A stretch of DNA of 64,000 nucleotides from Sphingomonas sp. BGYR3. GTDB taxonomy: Bacteria > Pseudomonadota > Alphaproteobacteria > Sphingomonadales > Sphingomonadaceae. A model generated the notes under the pieces. It searched no databases and had not been told where the DNA came from. It saw nothing but the letters and a program-made list of their open reading frames with translations. This document shows positions 25,128 through 35,110 of this stretch, piece by piece; position 1 is the first letter of the stretch, and each line of letters begins with the position of its first letter. Where the stretch lies: the NCBI RefSeq assembly GCF_025153455.1, contig NZ_JANZNT010000001.1:744001-808000 (forward strand). Direction: 5' to 3'. The translations under genes were made by a program, and so were the position numbers.

Positions 25128-25610
25128 ATGAGCGAAGACAAGAAACATGGTGGCGCGATGCAGGTCGATGTCGATCTGGTGCGCGCCCTCGCGACCGTGC
25201 TGGACGATACCGGCCTGACCGAGATCGAGGTGGAGGACGGCGACCGCAAGGTGCGCGTCGCCCGCCAGATTCAGGCCGCACCCGCCGCCGTCGCCATGCC
25301 GATGGCCGCCGCGCCGGTGGCAGCACCGCTGGCCGCGCCCGCTGCCGAAGCCGCTGCTTCCCCGGCCGCCGCCGCTGCAAATGCCGTAAAGTCGCCGATG
25401 GTCGGCACTGCCTATCTGACCGCCGAACCGGGCGCCAAGCCGTTCATCGCGGTGGGCCAGACGGTCAGCGCTGGCGACACCATTCTGATCATCGAGGCGA
25501 TGAAGGTGATGAATCGCATCTCCGCCCCGAACAGCGGCACCGTGAAGGCGATTCTGGTCGAAAGCGGCCAGCCGGTCGAGTTCGACCAGCCACTCGTCGT
25601 CATCGAGTGA
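25128..25610 (+). CDS. accB: Biotin carboxyl carrier protein of acetyl-CoA carboxylase
   Basis: 160 residues. The N-terminus resembles AccB, an Ala/Pro-rich flexible linker fills residues 50-85, and the C-terminal biotinyl domain carries [11 protein letters not shown] with the biotinylated Lys126. It shuttles CO2 between AccC and the carboxyltransferase in the first step of fatty acid synthesis. GAGGGG upstream supports ATG 25128. It is 44 nt after aroQ and 4 nt before accC. Confidence 0.96.
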   Translation: MSEDKKHGGAMQVDVDLVRALATVLDDTGLTEIEVEDGDRKVRVARQIQAAPAAVAMPMAAAPVAAPLAAPAAEAAASPAAAAANAVKSPMVGTAYLTAEPGAKPFIAVGQTVSAGDTILIIEAMKVMNRISAPNSGTVKAILVESGQPVEFDQPLVVIE

Positions 25611-25614
25611 TCCC

Positions 25615-26988
25615 ATGGGCAAGATCAACAAGCTGCTGATCGCCAATCGCGGCGAAATCGCGCTGCGCATCCATCGCGCGTGCCATGAAATGGGCATCAA
25701 GACGGTGGCGGTGCATTCCACCGCCGACGCCGATGCCATGCACGTGCGGCTGGCGGACGAGGCGATCTGCATCGGCCCGCCCGCGGCCAAGGACAGTTAC
25801 CTCAACATCCCGAACATCATTTCGGCGGCCGAGGTGTCGGGCGCGGATGCGATCCATCCCGGCTATGGCTTCCTGTCCGAAAATGCGCGGTTCGCGGAAA
25901 TCGTAGAGCTGCATAACCTGATCTTCGTCGGCCCCAAGCCCGAACATATCCGGGTGATGGGCGACAAGATCGAAGCCAAGCGCACCGCCAAGGCGCTGGG
26001 CCTGCCGCTGGTGCCGGGATCGGACGGCGCGGTCAGCGATGTTGCGGAAGCGCGCGCGATCGCAGCAGCGGCGGGATATCCCGTGATCATCAAGGCCGCG
26101 TCGGGCGGCGGTGGCCGCGGCATGAAGGTGTGCGAGAGCGAGGACAGCCTCGAAACGCTGATGCAGCAGGCCGGCAGCGAGGCAAAGGCCGCGTTCGGCG
26201 ACGCCACCGTCTATATCGAGAAATATCTGGGCAACCCGCGCCACATCGAATTTCAGGTGTTCGGCGACGGCAATGGCAACGCCATCCATCTGGGCGAGCG
26301 CGACTGTTCGTTGCAGCGGCGCCACCAGAAGGTGCTGGAAGAAGCCCCCTCCCCCGTACTCAGCCAGGCGGACCGGGACCGGATGGGCGCGATCTGTGCC
26401 AAGGCGATGGCCGATATGGGCTATCGCGGCGCGGGCACCATCGAGTTCCTGTGGGAAAATGGCGAGTTCTACTTCATCGAGATGAACACCCGCATCCAGG
26501 TGGAGCATCCGGTGACCGAAGCGATCACCGGGGTCGACCTGATCCGCGAACAGATCCGCGTGGCCGAGGGCCATCCGCTGTCCGTGACGCAGGAAACGCT
26601 GGAGTTTCGCGGCCACGCCATCGAATGCCGGATCAATGCAGAGGATGCGCGCACCTTTGTCCCGTCGCCGGGTCTGGTCAGCAATTTCCACGCGCCGGGC
26701 GGGATGCACGTCCGCGTCGACAGCGGCCTGTATGCCGGGTACCGGATGCCCCCCTATTACGACAGCATGATCGCCAAGCTGATCGTGTACGGCCGCACGC
26801 GCGAGGGGTGCATCATGCGGCTGAAGCGCGCGCTGGAAGAGTTTGTGGTCGAGGGGATCAAGACCACCATTCCGCTGCATCAGGCGTTGATCGAGGACCC
26901 CGAATTCCAGTCGGGCGATTATACGATCAAATGGCTTGAACAATGGCTGGATCGGGACGCAGGGCAGGACGGGAAAACCGCTTCCTGA
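25615..26988 (+). CDS. accC: Biotin carboxylase of acetyl-CoA carboxylase
   Basis: 457 residues, close to the usual length. It carboxylates the biotin of AccB with ATP and bicarbonate. The N-terminal [13 protein letters not shown], the ATP-grasp glycine loop [47 protein letters not shown] and [16 protein letters not shown] are all intact. It starts 4 nt after accB. A strong hairpin at 27007-27037 follows, just before the next gene. Confidence 0.97.
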   Translation: MGKINKLLIANRGEIALRIHRACHEMGIKTVAVHSTADADAMHVRLADEAICIGPPAAKDSYLNIPNIISAAEVSGADAIHPGYGFLSENARFAEIVELHNLIFVGPKPEHIRVMGDKIEAKRTAKALGLPLVPGSDGAVSDVAEARAIAAAAGYPVIIKAASGGGGRGMKVCESEDSLETLMQQAGSEAKAAFGDATVYIEKYLGNPRHIEFQVFGDGNGNAIHLGERDCSLQRRHQKVLEEAPSPVLSQADRDRMGAICAKAMADMGYRGAGTIEFLWENGEFYFIEMNTRIQVEHPVTEAITGVDLIREQIRVAEGHPLSVTQETLEFRGHAIECRINAEDARTFVPSPGLVSNFHAPGGMHVRVDSGLYAGYRMPPYYDSMIAKLIVYGRTREGCIMRLKRALEEFVVEGIKTTIPLHQALIEDPEFQSGDYTIKWLEQWLDRDAGQDGKTAS

Positions 26989-27006
26989 CCATGAAACGGC
27001 GTGCCA

Positions 27007-27037
27007 TACCCCGATGATCCACAGGATGATCGGGGTA
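27007..27037 (+). promoter_or_regulatory. Hairpin overlapping the ribosome site of the S9 peptidase gene
   Basis: TACCCCGATGATCC (27007-27020) and GGATGATCGGGGTA (27024-27037) pair over 14 positions with one mismatch and a 3-nt loop. The right arm covers the G-rich ribosome site just before ATG 27042. It has no T-tract, so control of translation fits better than termination, though it could also shield the accC mRNA end. Confidence 0.5.
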
Positions 27038-27041
27038 GGTC

Positions 27042-29018
27042 ATGCGGTTTTCTCAGCTGGCGGCGTCGGCCGCGTTCTTGTTCGTCGCGGCACCCGTTTC
27101 GGCGCAGGTCGCATCGCCCCAGCGGGCGGTGACCGATCCGCGATCGATCGACAGCCCGGCCAATGCCGATGCCCAGCCGGTGCCGGTGGAGGACCTTGCC
27201 TATTCCCGCACGCTGGGCGCGACGTCGTGGAGCCGGGATGGCAAGGAAATCTATCTCGTCACCAGCCTGACCGGCCGCAACAATATCTGGAAAATCCCGG
27301 CGAGCGGCGGCTGGCCGGTTCAGCTGACCCGGTCGGACGATTCGCAATCCGGCCTGATCCCCTCGCCCGATGGCAAGCTCCTCTATTTCCTGCAGGATCA
27401 GGGCGGGAACGAGCAATATGACGTCTATGCCGTGCCGACGCAGGGCGGCGCGGTCCGCAACCTGACCAACACGCCCGAACTGCGCGAAACGACGCCGCTG
27501 ATCGGGCCGGACGGCAAGACCGCCGTCATGGCGACAAAGCTGAAGACCGAAGGTCAGGTCAATCTGGCCCTGTTCGATCTTGGCACCGGCAAGACGACGC
27601 CGCTGGTCAAGGAAAGCGATCCGCAGCTGCGCTGGTCGCCGACCGCGTGGATCGATGGCGGCAAGGCGATCATCGCGGCGCGCGAGAACAGCGATTCCAC
27701 CGTCGCCGAAATCTGGCGCGTCGACGTGCCCAGCGGCAAGGCGACGCTGATCCTGGGCAAGGCAAAGACGATTTACGAAGCGGCCGATGTGTCGCCCGAC
27801 GGCAAGTTGATCGCGGTCACCACGAATGAGGGCACGGGCCAGCTTCGCGCCGCGCTGTACGATATCGCCGCCAAACGGTGGCGGGCGCTGAAGCCGACGC
27901 CATGGGCGCAATCGGCGGGCGGGTTCAGCCCCGATGGGCGCAGCTTTACCGTCCGCACCATCGAGGATGGCCGGTCCACCGTCGCGCTGGTCGATGTGGC
28001 AACCCTAGCCGAGCGGCCGCTTGCCCTGCCCCCCGGCCTTAATTCGCTGAGCGGCGGGGAAACCAGTTTTTCGCCCGACGGGCGGCGGCTGCTGGCCAGT
28101 CATTCGGGGGCGGACACGACCGCCGATCTGCACATCGTGGATGTGGCCAGCGGCCAGCCCAGCCCGGTCACCGCACTGGGTCTGGCCAGCCTAACGCCGG
28201 CCAACCTGCCCAAGTCGCAGGTCGTGACGTACAAGAGCTTTGACGGCACGCTGGTCAGCGCGATCGTGACCGTTCCGTTCAACCTGAAACGCGACGGCAG
28301 CAATCCGGCGATCCTGCTGCCCCATGGCGGCCCCACCGGCCAGAGCCAGGACGGGTTCAATCGCACGGCAACCGCGCTGGCCAGCCGCGGCTATATCGTG
28401 ATGCAGCCCAATGTTCGCGGCTCCACCGGCTATGGTCAGGCATTCCAGACCGCCAACTATCAGGATCTGGGCGGCGGCGACCTGAAAGACGTCATCGCAG
28501 GCAAGCAGTTCCTCGTCGCCAGCGGCTATGTGGACCCGAAAAAGGTCGGGATCACCGGCGGCTCCTATGGCGGGTTCATGACGCTGATGGCGGTGGCAAA
28601 GACGCCGGACGAATTCGCCGCCGGCGTGCAGCTGTTCGGCATCATCAACTGGTTCAGCATGTATGAACAGGCCGACCCGCTGCTGAAGGAATATATCGTT
28701 TCCCTGCTGGGCGACCCGGTCAAGGACAAGGGCGTGTATACAGCGACTTCGCCGATGACCTTCATCAAGGATATCAAGGCGCCGCTGCTGTCGCTGCAGG
28801 GCGAAAACGACATCCGCGTGCCGCGCGGCCAGGCGCAGGAGGTTGCCGATATCCTGAAGGCCAAGGGGACACCCAACGACGTGGTGTTCTATCCCGCCGA
28901 GGGCCACGGTTTTGCCAAGCGGGAGAACCAGATCGACAGCCTGAAGCGCACGATCGACTGGTTCGACAAATATCTGAAGGGCAGCAGCGCCGGGACCGCA
29001 GCAGGGGCCAGTCAGTGA
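27042..29018 (+). CDS. S9-family prolyl oligopeptidase-like peptidase
   Basis: 658 residues, exported by a signal peptide (AASAAFLFVAAPVSAQ). The middle is a WD/beta-propeller-type region with repeated SPDGK motifs (RSDDSQSGLIPSPDGK, DVSPDGKLIAV, FSPDGRRLLAS). The C-terminal alpha/beta-hydrolase has the nucleophile in GITGGSYGGFM and the late histidine in PAEGHGFAKREN. This is the layout of acyl-aminoacyl or dipeptidyl peptidases of clan SC; the exact substrate is unknown. Its stop overlaps the GTG start of arsC by 4 nt. Confidence 0.92.
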   Translation: MRFSQLAASAAFLFVAAPVSAQVASPQRAVTDPRSIDSPANADAQPVPVEDLAYSRTLGATSWSRDGKEIYLVTSLTGRNNIWKIPASGGWPVQLTRSDDSQSGLIPSPDGKLLYFLQDQGGNEQYDVYAVPTQGGAVRNLTNTPELRETTPLIGPDGKTAVMATKLKTEGQVNLALFDLGTGKTTPLVKESDPQLRWSPTAWIDGGKAIIAARENSDSTVAEIWRVDVPSGKATLILGKAKTIYEAADVSPDGKLIAVTTNEGTGQLRAALYDIAAKRWRALKPTPWAQSAGGFSPDGRSFTVRTIEDGRSTVALVDVATLAERPLALPPGLNSLSGGETSFSPDGRRLLASHSGADTTADLHIVDVASGQPSPVTALGLASLTPANLPKSQVVTYKSFDGTLVSAIVTVPFNLKRDGSNPAILLPHGGPTGQSQDGFNRTATALASRGYIVMQPNVRGSTGYGQAFQTANYQDLGGGDLKDVIAGKQFLVASGYVDPKKVGITGGSYGGFMTLMAVAKTPDEFAAGVQLFGIINWFSMYEQADPLLKEYIVSLLGDPVKDKGVYTATSPMTFIKDIKAPLLSLQGENDIRVPRGQAQEVADILKAKGTPNDVVFYPAEGHGFAKRENQIDSLKRTIDWFDKYLKGSSAGTAAGASQ

Positions 29019-29371
29019 AGGCGACGATCTGGCACAACCCCGCCTGCGGCACGTCGCGCAAGACGCTGGCCATCCTTCAGGAGACGCCGGGGATTGATGT
29101 GACGGTGGTCGAATATCTGAAAACGCCGCCGACACGCGAGCAACTAATGGCGCTATATGCCCGCGCGGGCATGACGCCGCGACAGGGGCTGCGCACGAAA
29201 AACAGCCCGGCGGCCGATCTGTGTGCCGAACTGAACCTGTTGGATGCGGGGGATGACGCGATCCTGGATGCGATGATGGCCCACCCCGTGCTGATCGAAC
29301 GGCCGATCGTCGAAACGGAAAAGGGCGTGCGCCTGTGTCGTCCGCAGGACGTGGTGCGGGAAATCCTGTAG
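29015..29371 (+). CDS. arsC: ArsC-family arsenate reductase (glutaredoxin type)
   Basis: 118 residues of the thioredoxin-fold ArsC/Spx-like family. The active site HNPACGTSRKTL has Cys11, and the arginine region of substrate binding (LIERPIVETEKGVRLCRP) is present. It reduces arsenate using glutathione/glutaredoxin in proven members; no other ars genes are near, so a different oxyanion or general redox role is possible. It starts with GTG inside the peptidase stop (GTGA), so the two are coupled. It is followed 10 nt later by the phospholipase D gene. Confidence 0.9.
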   Translation: MKATIWHNPACGTSRKTLAILQETPGIDVTVVEYLKTPPTREQLMALYARAGMTPRQGLRTKNSPAADLCAELNLLDAGDDAILDAMMAHPVLIERPIVETEKGVRLCRPQDVVREIL

Positions 29372-29381
29372 GGCACCGGCC

Positions 29382-30887
29382 ATGGCCGATTCGTCCCTGA
29401 CCCTTGAGCCCGGCCGCAATTGCTGGCGACTGGCCACGGCGCACCAGGCGACCGTGATCGTCGATGCCGACGGTTATTTCGCCCGCGCGCGTCAGGCAAT
29501 GATGCAGGCGGAGCATCAGATCCTGCTGATCGGATGGGATTTCGATGCGCGCATCCGGCTGGTGCATGAGCCGCAGGATGGCGCTCCGGCCGCAATCGGC
29601 GCGCTGATCGACTGGCTGGTCGAGCGAAAGCCGCACCTACACGTACACATCCTGCGCTGGGATACCGGCGCGATCAAAAGCCTGTTTCAGCCGACGACGG
29701 TGATGACGATGGCACGGTGGTGGCGGCATCCGCGCATCCACCTGAAGCTGGATCACGCGCATCCCCCGGCCGGATCGCATCACCAGAAGATCGTGATCGT
29801 GGATGACCGCATCGCCTTTTGCGGCGGCATCGACATGACGGTCGACCGGTGGGACACGCGCGAGCATCTGGACGATCAGCCACTGCGGCTGGAACCCAGC
29901 GGCAAGCCCTATGGTCCATGGCATGATGTGACGACCGCGCTGTCCGGCGATGCTGCGGGGGCGCTGGGCGATCTGGGCCGCGAACGCTGGCACCGGGCGG
30001 GCGGGCACCGGATCAGCAAGCCGCCGGTCAGTGGTCCCGCCTGGCTGGACGGCCTGCCGGTGCAGTTCACGGATGTCGAGCTGGCAATATCGCGCACCAT
30101 CCCCGAACTGGGGGATGAGCCGGGGGTGCACGAGATCGAGCAGCTTTATGTCGACCTGATCCGGTCGGCAAAGCGGTTCCTCTATGCCGAAAGCCAGTAT
30201 TTCGCGTCCCGCGTCGTGGCCGAAGCCATCGCCAAGCGGCTGGAGGAGCCGGACGGCCCGGAGTTCGTGATCCTGAACCCTGTAACGGCCGAGGGCTGGC
30301 TTGAACCGATCGCGATGGACAGCGCCCGCGCCCTGATCGTCGAGGCGCTGCGCCGCGCCGATCGCCATGGCCGGTTCCGGCTGTATCACCCGATGACCGG
30401 CGGCGGTCAGCCCATCTATGTCCATGCCAAGGTTGTGGTGATCGACGATGCTGTTCTGCGGGTGGGATCATCCAATTTCAACAACCGCTCGCTGCGGCTC
30501 GACAGCGAATGTGATGTGACCATCGATGCCCGGCGCAGCGGCAATGAGGATGAGTTCGAAACCATCGCCGGTGTGCGCGACGACCTGATCGCCGAACATT
30601 GCGGCACCGACGCGGCCACGGTTGCCGAGGCCATCAAGGCTCACGGATCGCTGATCCGGGCGATCGAATCGCTGCAATCGACCAATGGCCGCCGGATCGA
30701 GCCGTTCGAACTGCCGGACATGAGCGGGGCGTCGCAATGGCTGGCGGAAAATCAGATCCTGGACCCCGAAGGGCCGGGCGCGATGTTCGAGCCGCTGGGC
30801 ATGCGGCGCGGCCTGGTTGGCAGGATCAAGCGCCGTCTGTCGCGAAAGCGTCCGTCCTATCCTGTTTTTGCCCGTAAAGGTGCGTGA
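29382..30887 (+). CDS. Phospholipase D-family protein
   Basis: 501 residues with two HKD motifs, GSHHQKIVIVDDRIAFCGG in the first third and YVHAKVVVIDDAVLRVGSSN in the second half, as in bacterial phospholipase D and cardiolipin synthase-like enzymes. No signal peptide is seen. The substrate could be phosphatidyl lipids; the order of motifs and long C-terminus resemble cytosolic PLDs of alphaproteobacteria. It is 10 nt downstream of arsC, and its last 62 nt overlap the convergent PAS gene. Confidence 0.9.
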   Translation: MADSSLTLEPGRNCWRLATAHQATVIVDADGYFARARQAMMQAEHQILLIGWDFDARIRLVHEPQDGAPAAIGALIDWLVERKPHLHVHILRWDTGAIKSLFQPTTVMTMARWWRHPRIHLKLDHAHPPAGSHHQKIVIVDDRIAFCGGIDMTVDRWDTREHLDDQPLRLEPSGKPYGPWHDVTTALSGDAAGALGDLGRERWHRAGGHRISKPPVSGPAWLDGLPVQFTDVELAISRTIPELGDEPGVHEIEQLYVDLIRSAKRFLYAESQYFASRVVAEAIAKRLEEPDGPEFVILNPVTAEGWLEPIAMDSARALIVEALRRADRHGRFRLYHPMTGGGQPIYVHAKVVVIDDAVLRVGSSNFNNRSLRLDSECDVTIDARRSGNEDEFETIAGVRDDLIAEHCGTDAATVAEAIKAHGSLIRAIESLQSTNGRRIEPFELPDMSGASQWLAENQILDPEGPGAMFEPLGMRRGLVGRIKRRLSRKRPSYPVFARKGA

Positions 30888-31242
30888 CCCGCCCGTCGCG
30901 GATCAGGACATCGGCGGTGATGCGCATCCAGCGGATATCGCCGTCGGGGCGGACGATGCGGGTATCCAGCACGAAACTTTGCCCCAAACGGATCGCATCG
31001 GCCCGCAGCTGCTCAAGCGCATCGCGCGATTCCGGCAGATAACGGGCCAGGACGTCGCGGCGTTCAGGCCGCACCGCGCGGTCCATCCCGAACAGGTCGA
31101 ACACGCCAAGCGCCCAGGTCAGCCGGTCATCGGCCAGGTCGCATTGCCAGCGCACGGGCAGCGGAAGCAGCGGCCCGTCCTTCGGCCGCTTGAGCGCCGT
31201 CGGCCGGGGCATGGGGGGAGCAAGTACGTGAGATATCAGCAT
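30826..31242 (-). CDS. Small PAS-domain protein
   Basis: 138 residues, essentially one PAS fold of the PAS_3/PAC type: WQCDLADDRLTWALGVFDLFG, VLARYLPESRDALEQL, FVLDTRIVRPDGDIRWMRIT and a final RDGRVTHLYGQKQDRTD. No output domain follows, so it would work by interacting with a partner, or it is the remnant of a larger sensor. It overlaps the 3' end of the PLD gene by 62 nt in the opposite direction. The start could also be the later ATG at 31212. Confidence 0.68.
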   Translation of the reverse strand: MLISHVLAPPMPRPTALKRPKDGPLLPLPVRWQCDLADDRLTWALGVFDLFGMDRAVRPERRDVLARYLPESRDALEQLRADAIRLGQSFVLDTRIVRPDGDIRWMRITADVLIRDGRVTHLYGQKQDRTDAFATDGA

Positions 31243-31364
31243 GGCCGTACCGATGCTGCACCCGTTGAATCAACAGCCGGTTAACCCGCGACCCAGATCG
31301 CAAAGGATTTTTGGGTCAATACCGGGCTAGCGGGCGGCGTTGCGCCCCGCTAAAGGCACGGGCC

Positions 31365-33569
31365 ATGCCCCAGATCACGCCCGAAATCGTCGCCGAACAC
31401 GGCCTGTCCCCGGAAGAATATGAGCGCGTGCTGCACGCGCTGGGCCGGGAACCGAACCTGACGGAACTTGGCATCTTTTCAGTGATGTGGTCGGAACATT
31501 GCAGTTACAAGTCCAGCCGCATCCACCTGAAAAAGCTGCCGACCACGGCGCCCTGGGTGATTTGCGGCCCCGGCGAGAATGCCGGCGTCATCGATATCGG
31601 CGACGGGCAGGCGGCGATCTTCAAGATGGAGAGCCATAACCACCCCAGCTATATCGAACCCTATCAGGGCGCGGCGACGGGCGTGGGCGGCATCCTGCGC
31701 GACGTGTTTACCATGGGCGCGCGGCCCATCGCCAACATGAACGCCCTGCGCTTTGGCCGGCCCGATCATCCGAAGATGAAGCACCTGATCGCCGGGGTCG
31801 TCCACGGCATTGGCGGATACGGCAATTGCGTCGGTGTGCCGACCGTTGGCGGCGAGGTGAATTTTCACAAGGCGTATGACGGCAACATCCTGGTCAACGC
31901 GATGACCGTCGGCGTCGCGGCACAAGACAAGATCTTCTATTCCGCCGCCGCCGGGATCGGGAATCCGGTCGTCTATGTCGGCAGCAAGACCGGGCGCGAC
32001 GGCATCCATGGCGCCACCATGGCCAGCGCGGATTTCGACGAACATTCCGACGAAAAGCGCCCGACGGTTCAGGTCGGCGATCCGTTCACCGAAAAGCTCC
32101 TGATCGAGGCGTGCCTGGAACTGATGGCGTCGGACGCGATCGTCGCCATTCAGGACATGGGCGCGGCCGGCCTAACCTCCTCCAGCGTCGAGATGGCGTC
32201 CAAGGGCGGGGTCGGCATCGAACTGATCATGGACGCGGTGCCGCAGCGCGAAACGGGCATGACGCCCTATGAAATGATGCTGTCGGAATCGCAGGAACGG
32301 ATGCTGATGGTGCTGAAGCCGGGCCGCGAGGCCGAGGCGGAGGCAATTTTCCGCAAATGGGAACTGGATTTCGCGGTGATCGGCACAGTGACCGATACCG
32401 GGCGCATGGTCCTGAAATGGCAGGGCGAAACGGTCGCGGACATTCCGCTGGCCCCGCTGGCCGACGAAGCGCCGCTGTACGATCGCCCGCACGTGCCCAC
32501 CCCGCCCCCGGCAGAGCTGGCCAATGTGCCGGAATGTCAGCATATCGGCATCGACCTGATCCGTTTGATGGGATCGCCCGATATCGCCAGCCGCCGCTGG
32601 ATCTGGGAACAATATGACCACATGGTCGGCGCCGACACGGTTCAGCGTCCCGGCGGCGATGCAGCGGTGGTGCGCGTGCACGGCACGCAAAAGGCGCTGG
32701 CGATGACCACGGATTGCACGCCGCGTTACTGCTTTGCCGATCCGGTCGAGGGCGGGAAACAGGCGATTGCCGAGGCGTGGCGCAACCTGACCGCCGTGGG
32801 TGCGCGCCCGCTGGCCGTGACCAACTGCCTGAACTTTGCCAATCCGCAGCGGCCCGAAATCATGGGCCAGATCGTCGGATGCCTTGAGGGGATGGGTGAG
32901 GCGTGCCGCGCGCTCGATTTCCCGATCGTGTCGGGCAATGTGTCGCTGTACAATGAATCAAAGGCGACGGGCGGCGGTTCGGCCATCCTGCCGACGCCCG
33001 CGATCGGCGGCGTCGGCATCCTAGCCGACTGGTCGCAATCGGTGACCATCGGGTTCAAGAAGACGGGCGATATCGTGCTGGCCGTGGGCGAGCGCGGCGG
33101 CCATCTGGGCCAGTCGGTCTGGCTGCGCGACATTCACGGCCGCGAGGAAGGGCCGCCGCCGCCCGTCGACCTGAAGGCCGAAAAGCGGACCGGCGATTTC
33201 ATCCGCGCCTGTATCGAACAGGGCTGGATCACCGCGTGCCATGACGTGTCGGATGGCGGGGTTGCCGTGGCGCTGGCCGAAATGGCGCTGGCATCGAACA
33301 TCGGCGTGCTGGTCAACGAACCGCAGCCGTTCGGCGTGGCAGGCAGTTTCTTTGGCGAGGATCAGGGCCTGTACCTGGTCACCATCTGCGACACGTGCCT
33401 GGCCGATTTCATGGCCGCCGCGCACAAGGCGGACGTGCCGGCCGATCCGCTGGGCCGGACGATCAAGGACCGGATCGTCTTCGAACTGGACGAAGGCGAC
33501 TGGATCGTGCCCCTGGCCGACCTGCGTTTGGCGCATGAGGGCTTTTTCCCGAAGCTGATGGCGAATTGA
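31365..33569 (+). CDS. purL: Phosphoribosylformylglycinamidine synthase subunit PurL
   Basis: 734 residues, the small PurL form that works with separate PurS and PurQ in the fourth step of purine synthesis. Hallmarks are [63 protein letters not shown] and [14 protein letters not shown] 31365 is chosen over the open frame from 31311 because [14 protein letters not shown] is the family N-terminus. The stop is immediately adjacent to the stop of the convergent permease gene (33569/33570), leaving no space for a terminator between. Confidence 0.97.
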   Translation: MPQITPEIVAEHGLSPEEYERVLHALGREPNLTELGIFSVMWSEHCSYKSSRIHLKKLPTTAPWVICGPGENAGVIDIGDGQAAIFKMESHNHPSYIEPYQGAATGVGGILRDVFTMGARPIANMNALRFGRPDHPKMKHLIAGVVHGIGGYGNCVGVPTVGGEVNFHKAYDGNILVNAMTVGVAAQDKIFYSAAAGIGNPVVYVGSKTGRDGIHGATMASADFDEHSDEKRPTVQVGDPFTEKLLIEACLELMASDAIVAIQDMGAAGLTSSSVEMASKGGVGIELIMDAVPQRETGMTPYEMMLSESQERMLMVLKPGREAEAEAIFRKWELDFAVIGTVTDTGRMVLKWQGETVADIPLAPLADEAPLYDRPHVPTPPPAELANVPECQHIGIDLIRLMGSPDIASRRWIWEQYDHMVGADTVQRPGGDAAVVRVHGTQKALAMTTDCTPRYCFADPVEGGKQAIAEAWRNLTAVGARPLAVTNCLNFANPQRPEIMGQIVGCLEGMGEACRALDFPIVSGNVSLYNESKATGGGSAILPTPAIGGVGILADWSQSVTIGFKKTGDIVLAVGERGGHLGQSVWLRDIHGREEGPPPPVDLKAEKRTGDFIRACIEQGWITACHDVSDGGVAVALAEMALASNIGVLVNEPQPFGVAGSFFGEDQGLYLVTICDTCLADFMAAAHKADVPADPLGRTIKDRIVFELDEGDWIVPLADLRLAHEGFFPKLMAN

Positions 33570-34928
33570 TCAGCCGGGCCGGGCGACCCGCGCCCGGCCA
33601 TAGAGGAAATAGACGACCAGCCCGATTGCGTTCCAGATCAGGCAATACAGGATCGTCTTGGCCGGCAGGCTGATGAACAGATAGGCGCAGCCGCCGATCG
33701 CGCCCAGCCCGACCAGCCAGAACAGCGGGGCGCGGAACGGGCGCGGCGCATCCGGTTCGCGCCGGCGCAGCACGATCAGGCACAGCCCGACCGCGGCAAA
33801 GGCGATCAGCGTGCCCGCATTCGCCAGCGCCGCGATCTGATCGATCGGCATGATCCCGGCCAGGATCGCGACCAGCACCGCCGTCACCACGATGATCCGC
33901 GCGGGCGTCCCCCGCCCGGAAATCGTCGCCAGCGACAGCGGCAGATAACCGTCGCGCGCCATCGCAAGGAAGATGCGGCTTTGCCCGTACAGGAACCCCA
34001 GCAGCACGGTCGGCAGCGCGATGACGGCGGCAATCGCCACGATGCGCGCAACGCCCCCCTGCCCCATTTCGCGCAGGATCAGGGCCAGCGGCTCCGGACT
34101 GTCGGCAAAGCGGGTGAACGACATGGCACCGATCGCAGCAGCGGCGACCAGGACATAGATCAGCGTGCAGACGATCAGCGATCCGATGATGCCGATTGCC
34201 AGATCGCGATCGGGGTTCTTCGCCTCCTCTGCCGCGGTCGAAATGGCGTCAAAGCCGTAAAAGGCGAAGAAGATGATGGCGGCGGCGGCCATGACGCCGC
34301 GTTCCACCCCGTCAGGCCCCATCGATTTGGCAAAGCCGAACGGCATGAAAGGCTCAAGATTGGCGGCGTCGAAGGCGGGCAGCGCAACGGCGACGAACAG
34401 CGCCAGCGTCGCGATCTTGACCAGCACCAGCACCGAATTCAGCCGGGCGCTTTCCCGCGTGCCGAGCATCAGCATCCCCGCGACAACGGCGATGATGAAA
34501 ATGGCGGGCAGGTTGATGATGCCGCCCTGTTCCGGCCCCTCCGTCAACCCGGCAGGAAAGCCGATGGCGGTCAGAAGCGGCGCGGCATAGCCCGACCAGC
34601 CGACCGCAACCGTCGATACGACCAGCGAATATTCGAGGATCAGGCTCCACCCCACGACCCAGGCGACCAGCGTGCCGAGCACGCGGCGCGTGTAGCTATA
34701 GGCGCTGCCCGCCTGCGGCATCATCGTCGACAGTTCGGCATAGGCCAGCGCGGCGCAGGCGCAGATCGCACCGGCAATGGCAAAGGACAGCAGCACCGCA
34801 GGGCCAGCACGATCCGCCCCGACGCCGATCAGCGTCAGGATGCCCGTCCCGACGATCGAGCCCACCCCCAGCGCCAGCAGGTGCGGCCAGCCAAGCGAAC
34901 GGGGAAGAGCTTGCGGCGATTGGGTCAA
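33570..34928 (-). CDS. APC-family amino acid permease
   Basis: About 452 residues with some 12 membrane helices. The first carries the APC signature LLALGVGSIVGTGILTLIG, the third is FAIAGAICACAALAYAELST, and AAAIIFFAFYGFDAISTAAEEAKNP is typical of cationic amino acid transporter-like members. The substrate is not determinable. The frame is open to an ATG at 35060, but a TTG at 34928 with GGAG 7 nt upstream gives a more usual N-terminus (TQSPQALPRSLGW). It borders the photosynthesis cluster and is read away from bchI. Confidence 0.87.
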   Translation of the reverse strand: MTQSPQALPRSLGWPHLLALGVGSIVGTGILTLIGVGADRAGPAVLLSFAIAGAICACAALAYAELSTMMPQAGSAYSYTRRVLGTLVAWVVGWSLILEYSLVVSTVAVGWSGYAAPLLTAIGFPAGLTEGPEQGGIINLPAIFIIAVVAGMLMLGTRESARLNSVLVLVKIATLALFVAVALPAFDAANLEPFMPFGFAKSMGPDGVERGVMAAAAIIFFAFYGFDAISTAAEEAKNPDRDLAIGIIGSLIVCTLIYVLVAAAAIGAMSFTRFADSPEPLALILREMGQGGVARIVAIAAVIALPTVLLGFLYGQSRIFLAMARDGYLPLSLATISGRGTPARIIVVTAVLVAILAGIMPIDQIAALANAGTLIAFAAVGLCLIVLRRREPDAPRPFRAPLFWLVGLGAIGGCAYLFISLPAKTILYCLIWNAIGLVVYFLYGRARVARPG

Positions 34929-35110
34929 GGGACGCTCCGTGAACTGGTCGACAAAGGAACACGACCCTGCAACCAGCCGGCGGCGATTGTCCAGTACCGT
35001 GCCCGTTTCGGCCGCGCGGGATGCCAAAGTGATTGCCACCTGGACATTCATCGGCGACAAGGCGGCTTGACGGTTGCTGCGTTTGGGGCCGCGCCGTCGC
35101 CAGGGGTGTG

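Noticed and set aside
34929-35110. PpsR operator upstream of bchI
   Set aside because: TGT and ACA triplets occur but none with the 12-nt spacing. A TTGACG at 35067 has no convincing -10 partner.
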